Source: Tetrahymena elliotti 4EA
Taxonomy: Eukaryota; Ciliophora; Oligohymenophorea; Hymenostomatida; Tetrahymenidae
Length of the DNA: 64,000 nucleotides
NCBI GenBank assembly: GCA_000231825.2
Contig: JH720307.1
Span: 700,892-764,891 of the forward strand
Direction of reading: 5' to 3'
Below are positions 37,886 through 50,269 of the stretch, in pieces (positions within the stretch are counted from its first letter, which is position 1; the number at the start of each line of letters is the position of its first letter). The notes below the pieces were generated by a model. It saw nothing but the letters and a program-made list of their open reading frames with translations. It did no database searches and was not told where the DNA came from. The translations under genes and the position numbers were made by a program.

Positions 37886-38427
37886 ATACAATTAGAAACT
37901 AAACTTTTTTCCATTTTTATCTAATAATCTACTAAATTTAATCATGGGGGCTTTATATAAATTAAAATTTTATAAAAATAGAAAGCAACACATAATTTCG
38001 TTAAAATTGAATTATTAAATTTGTGTTTTTGTTTTGAAAATTAATAAAATATTTTATTCAAGATTGACATTTTTTTAAAAAAAATGGCTTGCTTACTTAA
38101 AGAAATACTAAGAGAATAGATTGATGAATATTTAAGTAATTCCTGATTTGTTGTAAATAAATAAATAATTAAATAAGAATATTTTTTCTGCATCAATATT
38201 TAAGTTTTTAATTAAAAATAAAATATGTTGGTTTTTGTTTATTTAGAATACTGAATAAAGTTTAAAAATTGTGATAGAAGAATAAAGATTTTTTCTCTTA
38301 ATTAATTAGGAAAATATTGTATAAAATCAAATAATATATATAATGCAAATTCGTCTACCTTTTAAATAATCATTTAAAAATCAAAAAATAAATTAAACAA
38401 ACATTTTGAATTGTAAAAGATTAAAAG
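37886..38427. other. Intergenic, AT-rich
   Basis: 542 bp between the short paralogue and the eIF4G-like gene; presumably the promoter and leader of the latter. No other feature seen. Confidence 0.55.
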
Positions 38428-41400
38428 ATGAGCACAAAAAACTAAATAATTTCAACTTAACCTTAAAAAGATTAATAGCAGCCACCAGTTTAGGTAACTA
38501 GCAGTGCTCCTATAGTGAAGCCAAAAAAAGCACTAAAACTTATCCAAAATAATAATAATAATGTGACTATAATTTCAAACCTTCAATAAAATGGAATTGA
38601 TAATTATAGTTCTCCAAGTAATAATATGAATTATAATAGTTAGGTTCCACCAAATAATTTAAATCCAATGAATATTAGTAATTACAGTAACTATAATCCC
38701 CAATAAATCTAGTATAATGGCTAGATATAACACTAGGGCTTACCACATGGATACCAATATTAAAATTAGCACAATATTTCTTATGCTAATAATTTTTAGC
38801 CATTTCAATAATAGTAGTAATAATAATAGATGCAACCATAGATATATGTATAATAACAATTCTAGTAGCAATACAAATCATATAAAAATATGTAAAAAAG
38901 TAATATCACATTGGTAACTACATCTAATAATGCCGCAACTCCTTAAAATACTCCTTCAATTCATAAAATGGATCAAAATATTCCTATCTTTGAGAAACTA
39001 AAAGAACTAAAAGATGATATTATGCAAACTAATTAATAAAATCCTTAAAAAAATACATAAATAACTCCAAATTCTTGCCTTCTTTAAGGCATAAATTAAC
39101 ACTAAGTCTTCTTCTAAAAGGACTTTTCTAAGTAATATAATGTATATAGTATGTAACAAAATTAATAGCAAGTTGGTGGAAATGTGACAATGTAAGAAAG
39201 TTTCCATAATTAAAACAATTAAACAGAAGATGAACAATTGAAGTAATAGTAAATAGAATAAGAAAATGCCAATAGAATAAAAAAGTAGGAGGAAGAGGAA
39301 AGACAGAGATAAGAATAAGAAGAAAAATAAAAAAAATTAGAAGAAGAAAGGAGAGAACTCCAAAAAAAGCTTGAAGAAGAGAAACGTTTGGAAGAAGAAA
39401 AAAGATAAGAAGAAGAAAAACGTTTAGAAGAAGAAAGGAAAAAGTAAGAAGAGTAGGAAAGAGAAAGATTAGCAAAGTTGCTTGAAGAAAGAAAGAGACC
39501 TACTTTTGAAAGACTATCAAAATATTTAGAAGTATTTCTTTGTTTTTTTTCTCTTTAAAATTTTTTACATTTATTCCCTCCCTCCCTATTCATTATTAAA
39601 ATCTATTATTTATATATTTTTTAAGGCTATATATAAACAAACTATTGAGATTATTTATGAAGATGAGATAGATGATGAATTAAGAAAGGATGTTGACAAA
39701 TTTGAAGAAAGAAAAATCTCTGCAGAAAATAGCAAACCTGAAAAACAATAACCTACCACTGTTAGACCAGTTTAATTACCTAATTAGCCCATAAGAGGAA
39801 ACCAAACATACCCTAGTACTAAAAATAATGACAATAATTATAGTATTATCTAACGTAAAGAATTGGATCAAGATGAGGTAAATTAAATATTCATCATTAT
39901 TTCCACATTTTTACAAGAGTATTTCATAAATTTTTTTTTTTTGAATAGCTTGCTCTTAAGTAGTCAGCTGAACGTGGATGGCTGAAATAACAAAATTAAG
40001 TTAATGAAGAATAGCAAAAATTAAAAGATATCAAGAGATTGACTAACATTTTAACTTATGATAACTTTGATAAAGTTAAAGTTGAATTCTTTAAGTACGC
40101 TTCTGACAACACTTCGTGTTTAAATGCAACAAGCACTATTTGTAAAGAAGTTATTGCAAAGATTATGGAAAAAGCTATTACAGAAATGAAATATACAGCA
40201 TTGTATGGTTAACTATGCAAATACTTAAATGAAGAACTCAAAAAAGGCGGTGACTCTTCAGATAAAACTTAAACTTTACAAAATGTTTTCAAATCAAATT
40301 TTTTAAACTAAATTTAACAAAAATTCGAAAATGCACATTCAGTTCTTTAATCTAAGAGTAAATTTGTTTAATTTTTAGTTATTTTATTAACTATTAGGCA
40401 TATCTTTGAAAAAACAAAAGTTTACTATCTTTTTAAATATTATAACATTAGTTTTACCCATATTTCCAGTCAGATTTTATTCTAAAATTTAATTTTTTTT
40501 TAAAAAAGAGTTACTTATTGACATGACTGAAGAAGAAAGAAAGGATTTCCATTCTTAGAGAAAGAAAAGAATTATTTTGTGTAATAAAAATAAAGATAAA
40601 GTTTGGTATTTTTTTTTTATATTTCATTATTATTAATAATAGTGGTTAAGTTTATTGGTGAGCTTTTTATCCTTAAAGTTATTAACTAGTAAGTTATTAA
40701 GATTGTTGTTTCTGAGTTCTTCACTAAGCACTTCAAGCATAAGGATGAATTAAACCTTAAAGAAACTGATGAAACATATATTCATCATGATGATTTTGTT
40801 CAAGGAATCATAGAACTTTACGAAATCAGTATTCTATTTTTGTTTACTATTTTTTCAATTCGTAACTCTAATTCAAAAATTAAAATAAAGCTGGACCTAT
40901 TTTGGATAATAGTATTGGTTCTAAGAAAGAGAAAAAAACAGATTAAAGTGTAATTGATGAAATCAACAAATATATTCTTGAAAATAAGACTGTGAGCTCA
41001 AAATATTTTAGTGAATTTGAATACATTAGTTTTAGTGATATGATGTCTATGTAATTTAATTAATTAATTTTAATTTAGTACTAATTTTTGATCATTTTAA
41101 AATAGTTTAGATAATTACAAAAAAAATGGAAATGTTTCTCCTATCATTAAAGCTCTCATTTAGAATTTAGTTGAAAGAAAAAATAATGGTTGGTAAGAAA
41201 GACTTTACTAAAAGGAAAAGCCAAAAACAAAATAAGAAATTAAGCTAGAACACGAAAAGGACTTGCAATAAAGAGCAGAGGAAGTTTTACTTTTTACTTA
41301 GTAGAATAAAGGAAACTTATCATACAATAATTAGTCAAGATATGGAAACTCAACTATGATAACTACAGTAGCAGCCAAGAAACAAATGACACAAAGAGGT

Positions 41401-42206
41401 TATAGTAATAGAGGTAATATAATTTTTAAGATCACATCAAAATAAAAAATTACTTTTTTTTAAAAATAATAGATTAAAGTAAAAAGAATGAAAACATAGA
41501 TGATGTTGATGAAGATGAATAGGAATCCTAAAAGAAAAATACTGATTAAGCTTATAAAGAATTATTTGGAACTATGCCTTCATAACCTTAACCATAAAAA
41601 ATAGATTACTAATCGAGAGTTAAGGATATTTATTTGAATTTAGACTTCGAATAATTGGAATCATCTTAAAAGAGTGTAGAAGAATTATTATCCTAAGACA
41701 AGATATCTGTCTTAACTTATCTAATTATGTTATCTTACACAGAAAAAAAAGAATAAAACATGAAAAGAGCTAATTTCTTAAGCGGTTTAATCAAAAAAAA
41801 GCTTTTTACTTCAGATGAAGTCACAAATACCTTAAATTAAATTTCTGGCACTACACAAAAAGAAGCTTGCGACTATCCTGATGTTTATAAATGTCTTTGT
41901 ATTATTATTGAAGCTCTCATAGATAGCTTCTCTGATCAATTTAGTCTTGAAAAAATAGAAATGTAATTAACTGGCGATGAAGATGATGACTTTGATATCC
42001 TTTTATTCTTTGAGTTACTCTTCAAAGAATTAGTAAAGTCTCTCAAAGAAAGAGTAAAATTTTTTAAATAAAATTACATCAATTATTTATTTAATAAAAT
42101 TTAGGGTAACAACTTAGATTCAGTTAAAGCATCAATAAAAAAAATCTATTAAAATGCTAAATTACCTAATGATAAACTTGAAGAATACATTTCAAGGTTA
42201 TTCTGA
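38428..42206 (+). CDS. eIF4G-like translation initiation scaffold
   Basis: 1057-aa protein from nine exons: 38428-39531, 39626-39877, 39949-40357, 40509-40580, 40643-40828, 40891-41050, 41106-41413, 41473-42053 and 42105-42206, all phases closed. Residues 1-280 are N/Q/Y-rich; 290-370 form a charged helix of Glu/Lys/Arg repeats. The MIF4G domain spans about 480-770, with YDNFDKVKVEFFKYASDN, TALYGQLCKYLNEEL, a joined LLVKFIGELFIL across intron 4, and VERKNNGWQ, each aligning by eye with eIF4G. A C-terminal helical region (about 880-1050) resembles an MA3/eIF4G C-terminal module. eIF4G bridges the cap-binding protein, eIF4A and eIF3 to load ribosomes. I see no canonical YxxxxL-hydrophobic eIF4E site in the N-terminus. 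Intron 4 must start at GTAATAA after 40580; other GT sites break the MIF4G frame. Confidence 0.85.
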
Positions 42207-43085
42207 AAATTTGAAAGTTCCTATGCATAAGAATGATTTAAACATAACTAAAAATTCATATTTATTTATACATTTATTTTAATCAAATTATTAAGATTTC
42301 AAAATGAAATCTAATATGTAACTTATATTTCTCTAAATCAATCTGCCTCTTTACAAATATTTTTTTAATATTAGCTACTCATATTTCAATATTCTAATTT
42401 TCAAGAATAAAAATACTATTTGATCACTATTATTTTCCTTTAAATAAGTTACTTCTTTTATTTTTAAATTAAAAAAAAATCATACATAATTTTAATTATC
42501 AATCAATCTATCAAAAAAAAAACTTTTTCTAAAATAAAAATACTTTGTGAAAATATTTCTTTATTTATTTCATAATTTTTCTTTGATTCAAATATTTAAT
42601 TTTACAATTTTTATCATTTAAATTTGTTACTAAACTATTGTTGTTGTTTAGTGTATAAAATCTAAACTGGGATTTTTTTTGATGAAATCTATCTTTTCTA
42701 AAAATTTTTCAAACACTCTATTTTTTTTTTCTATTTATTTAAAAATGAAAGAGGTTTCTTTTTTATTCTATTAAATTATAAAATGTAATAAAATATTTTA
42801 AAAAAGAATTAAATCTGCTTTATTTAATTCCTTAATTTTTATATTTTTGTTGTATTACTTTTTATTAAAATATCTTTTTTACTATTAATTTCAAATTTGT
42901 TCTTATATAATTATTGTTGAGATATAAAAAAATATAAATATAAGAAATTAGAAATTATTTTTATAAAATATCAATTTTTCTATTTACATGCAATTTTTTC
43001 AGATATTTTACAATATTTATTAAAATATTTCTTTTTTATTTTATAATTTAATTATTCTTTAAATCAAAAATCTTTATTATTTTTA
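42207..43085. other. Intergenic between convergent genes
   Basis: 879 bp between convergent stops, extremely AT-rich with many T and A runs. No feature supported. Confidence 0.6.
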
Positions 43086-43612
43086 TCATAAAAATTCATT
43101 ATTGTTGTTTAGCATATCCATTTCCCCTAGTATTAATTATGTAAATTCCATAAAATGTTAGTTAGTTTTCATTTCATTATTTAACTCCCACAACCTGCTT
43201 CTTGCGTTATCAATTTTTAAAAGTGTTTCTCTCAGTTTACATGATTGTAGAATTTTTTTTAACTTTAAACTTTTTTCTATTTTTTAGATTGTTAAACAAT
43301 TTTCTTTGGCCACAAAAAAATATTACTTAATTGCTCTAATTTAGACTTAGGAACTCTTAGATCTTCATCTTCTACATAGTTTGATTTATGTATTGGGTCC
43401 ATGTCTTAACTAATTGGTTCAATCTATTGCTTTTCTTATTTATAATCTTCACATTTATGTGTTTTAAAGCAACCTAATCCACAACTTTAAAAATAATATT
43501 TGGATAAATCAGCAGTTTTTTAAAATAGATTTTACTATTAAACAGTGCACTTAGGGCATTTATATTTATATTTATTCTATGAGCAGACTAAGCATAATTT
43601 AGAATCCTTCAT
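43086..43612 (-). CDS. ZNHIT3: HIT zinc finger protein, ZNHIT3-like
   Basis: 141-aa protein from exons 43612-43536, 43484-43327 and 43276-43086; introns are 51 and 50 nt and phases close. The zf-HIT cross-brace is complete: C7-x2-C10, C19-x2-C22, C27-x3-C31, then H35-x-C37, with the usual KYKCPKC and YCGLGCFKTHKC text. The intron interrupts the finger exactly between TVQ and YCG. The C-terminal part, with LRETLLKIDNARSRLWELN and FMEFTQLILGEMDML, matches the helical tail of ZNHIT3/Hit1, which pairs with NUFIP1/Rsa1 in box C/D snoRNP assembly. That function is inferred by family. The length agrees with the family (about 150 aa). Confidence 0.85.
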
Positions 43613-44565
43613 GATAGTAAATTGTATTTTGATTACTATATTGAGATTTATTGCTTAATAATTTAAACTGACTAAATTTGATTAATTTCTGATATGTAAT
43701 TATGATTATAATGCAGCTCTTTAATGACTATTTTTGTACTTTTAATTAATATTTTTTATAAATAAAAAAATCTGCTAATAAAGCACCAGTGCACCAGTGC
43801 TAATTTTATCAATAAAAAAACAATACAATAATTATAATTTCATCAGAAAGCTAGTAAAATACCTCAATTTTTGTTAGCTTTTTGCTTAAAAATTAGAAAT
43901 TTGCACAATTATTAGAAAATATTTAGTTTGGATTAAAATAAATTATAGGCTATTTGAATAGCAAAAGAGGAACATAAATTATATAAATTATAACATTAAG
44001 AGTCAAAAAATATTTTAAATTTAGCTTTTATATTCTATTTTAATGGTATCTTTATATACAGTTTCAAATTCAAGGTTGGAATTATATTATTATTATTTAG
44101 GATAATAGGTAGTATTTTATTAATTTTAGGGTGTTTTTAAGTAAATTCTTTAGCTTATTTATAAAAGATCAATAATTTTTCTCCTTATTAACTCAAATAT
44201 TTTGGCAAACTTCATATCTCCGAATGAATTGAGGTGTTCTTATTTTTGATTGAATGATTCTTTAGCTTTTATATTTGAGTTTTTTAGTTCTTAATTTTAA
44301 TTATTTTTATGAAGAATTTTTATTTTTAAGTGACTTTTATAATTTACTGCTTTTAAGAACTTATTGTCATGCTAGGAAATATTTTAAATAAGTAAATTAA
44401 GCTAAAGCTATTTTACTAATTAATTGAAAGAAGAAGTGTTAGTAAATATTTTATTGTGTGTTTAAATTGCTAACTAATTCTTAAATTAATATAGATTATT
44501 TTTATAAACTTTTGATGAGAAAATAATTTTCATATTTAATCTAAGATGGCACAGACGTTATTAGT
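43613..44565. other. Intergenic, AT-rich
   Basis: 953 bp upstream of ZNHIT3 and downstream of the SCAMP-like gene. AT-rich apart from the GC-rich direct repeat at 43783-43800. Confidence 0.55.
43783..43800. repeat. Overlapping GCACCAGTGC direct repeat
   Basis: Two overlapping copies of the decamer GCACCAGTGC, sharing the GC at the join, about 170 bp upstream of the ZNHIT3 start. It is one of few GC-rich patches in otherwise AT-rich intergenic DNA, so it could be a protein-binding site, but nothing supports a specific factor. Confidence 0.5.
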
Positions 44566-45186
44566 TCAGACTTAAAGTTCAATATTAGATTGAATTTTTT
44601 CTTAATTGGTTGTTAGCTAATTTTGAAGTTTCTTGACTTGGTAAATAATAAACAAAGAATACAATGAATTTACAAGATAACTTAAAGATTCTACAAGAGA
44701 GAGAACAGCCTAAAACTTCATATTTATGTTGAAAAGATGACTAACCTTAATAAAACCATTAAAGGCTCCACCTTTTACAATTGAAAATATAAAATAGCAA
44801 ATAGCACAGAAGAGCTGCTCCCATAAATAATTTTGAATTTATGATTTTTCTGATAAAATAGACTTATATCCATGATAGAAAACGTATAGAGAGACAGGTG
44901 AAAATATTGTGAAATGGAAAAATGAGTATAAAATAATTCTTCCTGTGTCATCTCCACTAATAGTGCAAGCTACTGCGTTAGCTAAATTAACTGCCAAAGA
45001 AAACAGAGACAGGTAAAATGATCCTCTAATGTATTTTATAAGTTTTCTTTCTTAATCATCTTTCACTTCATTTAAATTATAATGAAATAAATTTAGATAT
45101 GGAGGGTAGTTAAAGTCCTCCCAGTCAATTTGCAGCTATTTAATGCTTTCTTTTGACTCTTAGACTGTATTTTTACTCTCAGTCAT
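44566..45186 (-). CDS. Four-helix membrane protein, SCAMP-like
   Basis: Single open frame of 207 codons (206 aa). Four hydrophobic segments lie at about residues 61-82, 91-112, 128-147 and 168-190. Upstream is IDWEDFNYPPYLNLFHYNLNE, comparable to the conserved WPPF...YHDI stretch before the first helix in secretory carrier membrane proteins. GGAFNGF between helices three and four is comparable to the Gly-rich GWGFSGW of SCAMPs. SCAMPs cycle through post-Golgi and endosomal membranes. The match is by pattern, so confidence is moderate. A 36-nt stretch beginning GTTAGT and ending TTTTAG just after GGAFNGFIK is a multiple of three and could be a tiny intron; removing it brings helix four closer to the Gly-rich loop, as in SCAMPs. 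Confidence 0.6.
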
Positions 45187-46851
45187 TGTAAAGTTATTCG
45201 TTCGAGAGTTAAAAAATAGCTTGGTTTAAAGTTCTATGGATAGAAATTTTTTATTGATCTTTCAATTTTTTATTAATTCTCTAAGAAGGCTTCTATATTA
45301 TAAATAAATGAATGCCACTTGAGTCTTTTTTAAAATATTGTTTGCTATTTTATTTAATTTGTATTAATTATTAGCTATTATTCCTTTTTGAATATTTGAA
45401 GAAAATCAATATTTTTTTTAATTGCAAGTAGGTAAATTATTTAATTACAATGATCTCATTCATAAAAATAGTAAATTCATTTGAAAAAAAAATTAAAAAC
45501 ATATTGCGTGAGTTGATTAGATTTTATTTAACTATTGATTTTCTTTTCTTTTTGGTATATTTTTAGTACCATTTGTTACTACATTTTTGAATACCAGGAA
45601 AATTATAATATTATTAAACACATTTGTAGAAAATTTTCACCCTGAATTTTGTAATTTTGTATATTATTATTCTCCTCGAAAACTTATCTCCCATTCAAAA
45701 AATTCAAAAATAGTAATTTATCTTCTAACATATGAAAATAACCTCATCAATAAAAAATACTTTGAAAGAATGTTCTAATAAATATTACAAAATATAAGAT
45801 GAATATTTACTGCCATATTTTAAAAAAGAAATAATTAAGAGTTTGCTTGATTAATAAATTAATTGGTGGGTGACCTAAGTATGAATTTTTCTTCTTTTAA
45901 CCCACTCAAAATTTAATAATAATTATGTAATACAAAAGATAACATTTTACAAACTATTTATTTGCTGATTGATAGAAAATAAATAAGCCATATTTTTTAT
46001 ATTTGATTTATATAATTAAGTTTATTAAGTTTAAAACAGTGAAAAATAAAAACAAATTTTCAATAAAATCATACAAAAAATAAATTTGATCTTTCAACAA
46101 ATATTAAAGCTAAACGCATTTAAACCCCAACAAAAAGTGAAATCAAAATAATTTTGGATGAAAATATATATTTTATCAATTTCTTACAGAAAATAGAAGT
46201 CAACTTAGCTTTTATTTATTTTTTTTATCTCTATTTTTCTTAGGTAGAATAAAATATTTTTTTTACTTTTTAAATCTTGTATTTTTGATCAATAATTTTT
46301 TTGTTTGCTTATTTTAAAAATGTTGATTCTTTTGTTCTACCAGTTTGATTTATATAGAATATGGATAGTTCATAAGATTATTAAATTGTTTTAACTATTT
46401 CTTACCTTTTAAAAACTAAATTAGAGTTGTATTTAAATATCTTTTATTTTTTGCTACCTTATACTATTTAATGAAATTGATATTATTTTTTATGTAATTG
46501 GGTTTATTCGTTATTTATTTACAAAAATACATTTATTTTTAGTAAATAAATTCTTCTTATTGGTAAATAAATTTGAGTAAATAATATTATTTTTTTAATT
46601 CTATTTAGATCTACTTTCCTATTTACTTCTTTTATTTATAATAACTTTTTCTTATTAAATTAGAATAAGAAGATATTACTTTTTCTAATTTAAAGTATTT
46701 TACAATTTAAGATTGCATTGGTTATATTCATTTTTCTTATTACTCTTTTATTTTTTCTGCAAATAAACTATTCATTAGACTAATTTAAATATCTAGTAAT
46801 CTTATTTTTTCATTTTTTGTTTACTTATGTAAAATATAAGAATTATAAATT
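45187..46851. other. Intergenic, AT-rich, up to assembly gap
   Basis: 1.66 kb upstream of the SCAMP-like gene. Standard-code frame 45587-45778 (plus) and a ciliate-code frame 45694-45182 (minus) are open, but neither shows coding composition or a domain. Confidence 0.5.
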
Positions 46852-46951
46852 NNNNNNNNNNNNNNNNNNNNNNNNNNNNNNNNNNNNNNNNNNNNNNNNN
46901 NNNNNNNNNNNNNNNNNNNNNNNNNNNNNNNNNNNNNNNNNNNNNNNNNNN
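46852..46951. other. Assembly gap (100 N)
   Basis: Exactly 100 ambiguous bases, the usual placeholder for a scaffold gap of unknown size. Flanks are extremely AT-rich on both sides. Distances across this point are not reliable. Confidence 0.98.
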
Positions 46952-47130
46952 ATATTATTATTTTAAAAATTTGTATTTAGTATTTAGATAAAAATTTTGT
47001 TTAGATTATTTTAATCATTTAATTTGTTATTGGATTTTTACATAAATTTTTATTAAAAATTATGATATTATTTTGATTTATTAATCACCTCAAAAAAAGC
47101 TTTTATTAATTATAACTTATCATAAATATT

Positions 47131-49219
47131 ATGAGTATTATTCACCGCATATTAGATGTGCTTATTTTTATAGCTGATGAAGAAGAATAAATTGAAGTAT
47201 TGAAATTCGAAGCCTTTTAACAAAAAAACTTCTCGATAGCTGTTGCTTTTATGAGAATAGATTAATAATAAAAAGGATTTATCAAGGCTTGTGATTTGTA
47301 AGATTTTTTGGCTTCAAACGGGTATCATAGTAATGGAAACGCCTCTATAAAATATATCTCTCACTATGATATAGATGGAGATGAGTAGCTAACAGTAAAA
47401 GAGTAAAATAAAGAATCTAAATGAAATAATATTTTAATTATAACTCCTTTCCTATCACTATTAATTGATTTTATCAATATTATTAAAAGATTTGAAAGGG
47501 CTTTACTACCCTAATCATCTTCTTTATTGAAGTAGGATATCATGAAAAGACCAGGATATAATGTGATTAAAAAGCTACCTATAAAACTTGAAGAAAAGCT
47601 ATTCTTAATAATAAAAAAGTATGGATAATATTGATGATTATTAATTTTTTTAAGCAGATTTGTATGAAATATTTTAAAATTTCTTAAAATTAAATTTTTT
47701 ATTTTTTTAACGTTAAAATATTAGATAAATACAATTTTACCATAAGTTACTGACAAAGTTATCTATGATATTGATGGACTTTAAATTAGATTTATAATAA
47801 ATTTTTTAATTTTTGGATAATAATTCCAAGGGATATATAAATGCATAAGGCCTTTATTAATTATTTTAAGAGTTTGGCTATACTTTATACAAGGATTAAA
47901 TACAGTTTATTATCCAAACGTTTGATATTGGGCTAAATGGAGTGATTACATAGAGAGATTTTTCTAATTTATTAGAGATATCTAGTGAAATAGCAGAAGA
48001 TGTTCTTCTTAATCAGTAATCAATTTATGATATAATATCTGAAAATAGATCTACAAATAGAAATTAACGTTCTCTTACTCAACAAGGAGAAAGTCTTGGT
48101 AGTTCTTTGAAAAAAGACTTTCAATAAAATCTATTAATTAAATACCAAGAAAAAAGAGTAGACTCTTTAAATTCCACAAACACATAAAGAAAAAGAATAT
48201 TCTCTGTAAGCAGATAAACTAATGACTAAATAAATAATATATCAATGTCATATTAAATCCATTTAAATGATACTTTTTCCTATGCAAGTAAATATCTTTT
48301 TAATTTTAATTCAATTAAAGCATCGTCTCTAACTTATTTTAATTAGATAGAAGATGTCATTCTTCAAATAGATCCTGCTAAAAAAAGATAGATTATTCTA
48401 AAATCATCAATAAAGATTTAAATAATTTCTTAAAGTTTTTAGTTGAATATTCTAAAAGAATGTCTCATTTAGAGTAAATAAAAGTGTAACTATTGTCTTA
48501 GCCTGATATAGATGCAACTGTTATTTTTTCTTTATTTGATAAACATTAAAGAGGCTTTTTAGGATAAGATGATTTTACTTAAGGTATGTATGATATTGGT
48601 TTGGTCCCAAATAACATAGAATTAATGCTTTTATTTAGAAGATTTAGATTAGAGTAGGACTTACTTTAAATTTCATTTTCCGAGTTTACTTATATTATAT
48701 GTCCATCTAATTCTGAATCAATAAATAATATATACTAAAAATTTGACTCATACACTGAATAAAAATATGAATTTGTAATAAATTAATTTTGGTGAATTTA
48801 ATTAAGGTCTTTAATTTTATAAACAGCTATCTTACACAAGTCAAATTCTTCTAAGAGATTACTTTTCAGCAGAGATAGAGAATTAAATGTTTAAATATTA
48901 GTTCATATAAAGTATATAAAACAGTCAGTTTACAGAAAGAGATTTAATCAACACAATTACTAAAATATCCTCACTTCATCAAGGAATAATAACAACTAGA
49001 GATGTATTTTTTTAAAAGTAAAGAATATTAATTAATGTTAAAATATAAAATTAGGTTGAAAAATAATTGAAATTAAAAGGATTTGCTTGTGATATAAAAT
49101 AAATTCAAAAGCTTTTTGAAATACTCAATTCAAAATAATTAGAAAACAGCTAAAAATAAATTAAAGTTAACAGTTTTGTAAAGATTTAAGTCATTGCAGA
49201 TGAAATTCTTTATGAGTGA
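47131..49219 (+). CDS. EF-hand calcium-binding protein
   Basis: 579-aa protein from exons 47131-47402, 47490-47618, 47725-48287, 48392-48774 and 48827-49219; all phases close. A canonical EF-hand loop sits at residues 80-91 (D80, D82, D84, T88, E91), preceded by a degenerate partner. Directly after the first intron the text continues EFERALLPQ and then KRPGYN, a pattern I recall from ciliate EF-hand proteins. Further degenerate hands occur in exon 3 (FLDNNSKGYINAQG) and exon 4 (LFDKHQRGFLGQDDF), each after a helical linker. The middle (about 270-320) is Ser/Gln/Asn-rich. Nearer AG sites at 47654 and 48320 would break the frame; the acceptors at 47724 and 48391 restore it. Function is likely calcium-responsive, target unknown. 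Confidence 0.75.
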
Positions 49220-50269
49220 TCAAAAATTAATCTTAATTATAATTTTGCAAATACTTCCATATATCATTTTATATTAAAAACTAGAATTATTTTTTAAATT
49301 ATCTGCAAAAAAACAACATTTTCTTTGATTTTCAAAAACTTTCTGATTAAATTTTTTTACATGTTGTTTGTATTATCTACAAAATGAAAAGATAAAGACT
49401 TTCATTAATTTTAATTAAATAAAAAAAAATTTATTTTTTAATGATTAAACAAAAAATTGATTAAATTATGATAAGTTTTGTGTGAATTTAAGAAATCAAA
49501 ACTAATTTTATTTTCTGTTTTTTGTTAAAAATTTTGATTTTTTTTGTTCATATTGAATAATATTTGTATTTTTAAAATTAAAAAATAGCAATAAATGAAA
49601 AAAATATGAAGTATGTTTTTGAAATCAAGTTTAGATAAAATTGGTATTTTCAATTAAAAAATTATTTACTAAGATTAAATATAAAGTTATTAACTCAACT
49701 AAATAAATAAAGTTTAAATTATTTAATATTCTTGGATAATTTAGAAATTAAAAGAAATAAACTTTTAAATTTTATTTTTTTTGTTAGATTTGGTGGATTT
49801 AATAATTTATATCAAACAAAAAGATTGAGATATATATTTCCATTTAGTATATATCGATGTAATAGATCAGATTATTTCATAATTTTTTAACTTTAAACTT
49901 AAATCAATTAAATTATCTGAAAATATAAAATGATTTTTTTTTATTATTATTATAGTAGAAATATTTTAATAAATCAGACAAACATAAAATATATAGAATT
50001 GCATTGCATTTATTTAATTCAATCTTTTTGATAAAAAGATAGATTATCAAAGATATTTCTTAAAATATAAAAATTTTAAGATAATCTGATAAGCTTAATC
50101 AAAAATTCTTTTATTTACATGCAAATTGTTAAAATGAAATCTAATTTCTAACTCAGAAAATAAAAAGGTGATTTAATTGAAAGATTAATCAATTTATTTG
50201 ATAAATAAAATACATTCAGATAAATAGTTAGTGATATTTAACACAATTTTTATTAGCAAATTAACTAAA
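49220..50269. other. Intergenic, AT-rich
   Basis: 1.05 kb between two plus-strand genes, dominated by A/T runs. No feature supported. Confidence 0.6.

Noticed and set aside
39128..39475. 115-aa minus-strand open frame, Leu/Phe-rich, looking like a membrane protein
   Set aside because: Antisense of the Glu/Lys/Arg coiled coil of the eIF4G-like gene; GAA/AAG codons read backwards give Phe, Leu and Ser.
45182..45694. Minus-strand ciliate-code open frame of about 170 codons
   Set aside because: Composition is that of intergenic DNA (Lys, Ile, Asn, Phe), and it ends inside the start of the SCAMP-like gene.
47619..48391. Two apparent frame breaks in the EF-hand gene near the assembly gap
   Set aside because: Later acceptors at 47724 and 48391 restore frame exactly and improve the helical and EF-hand text, so no pseudogene is needed.
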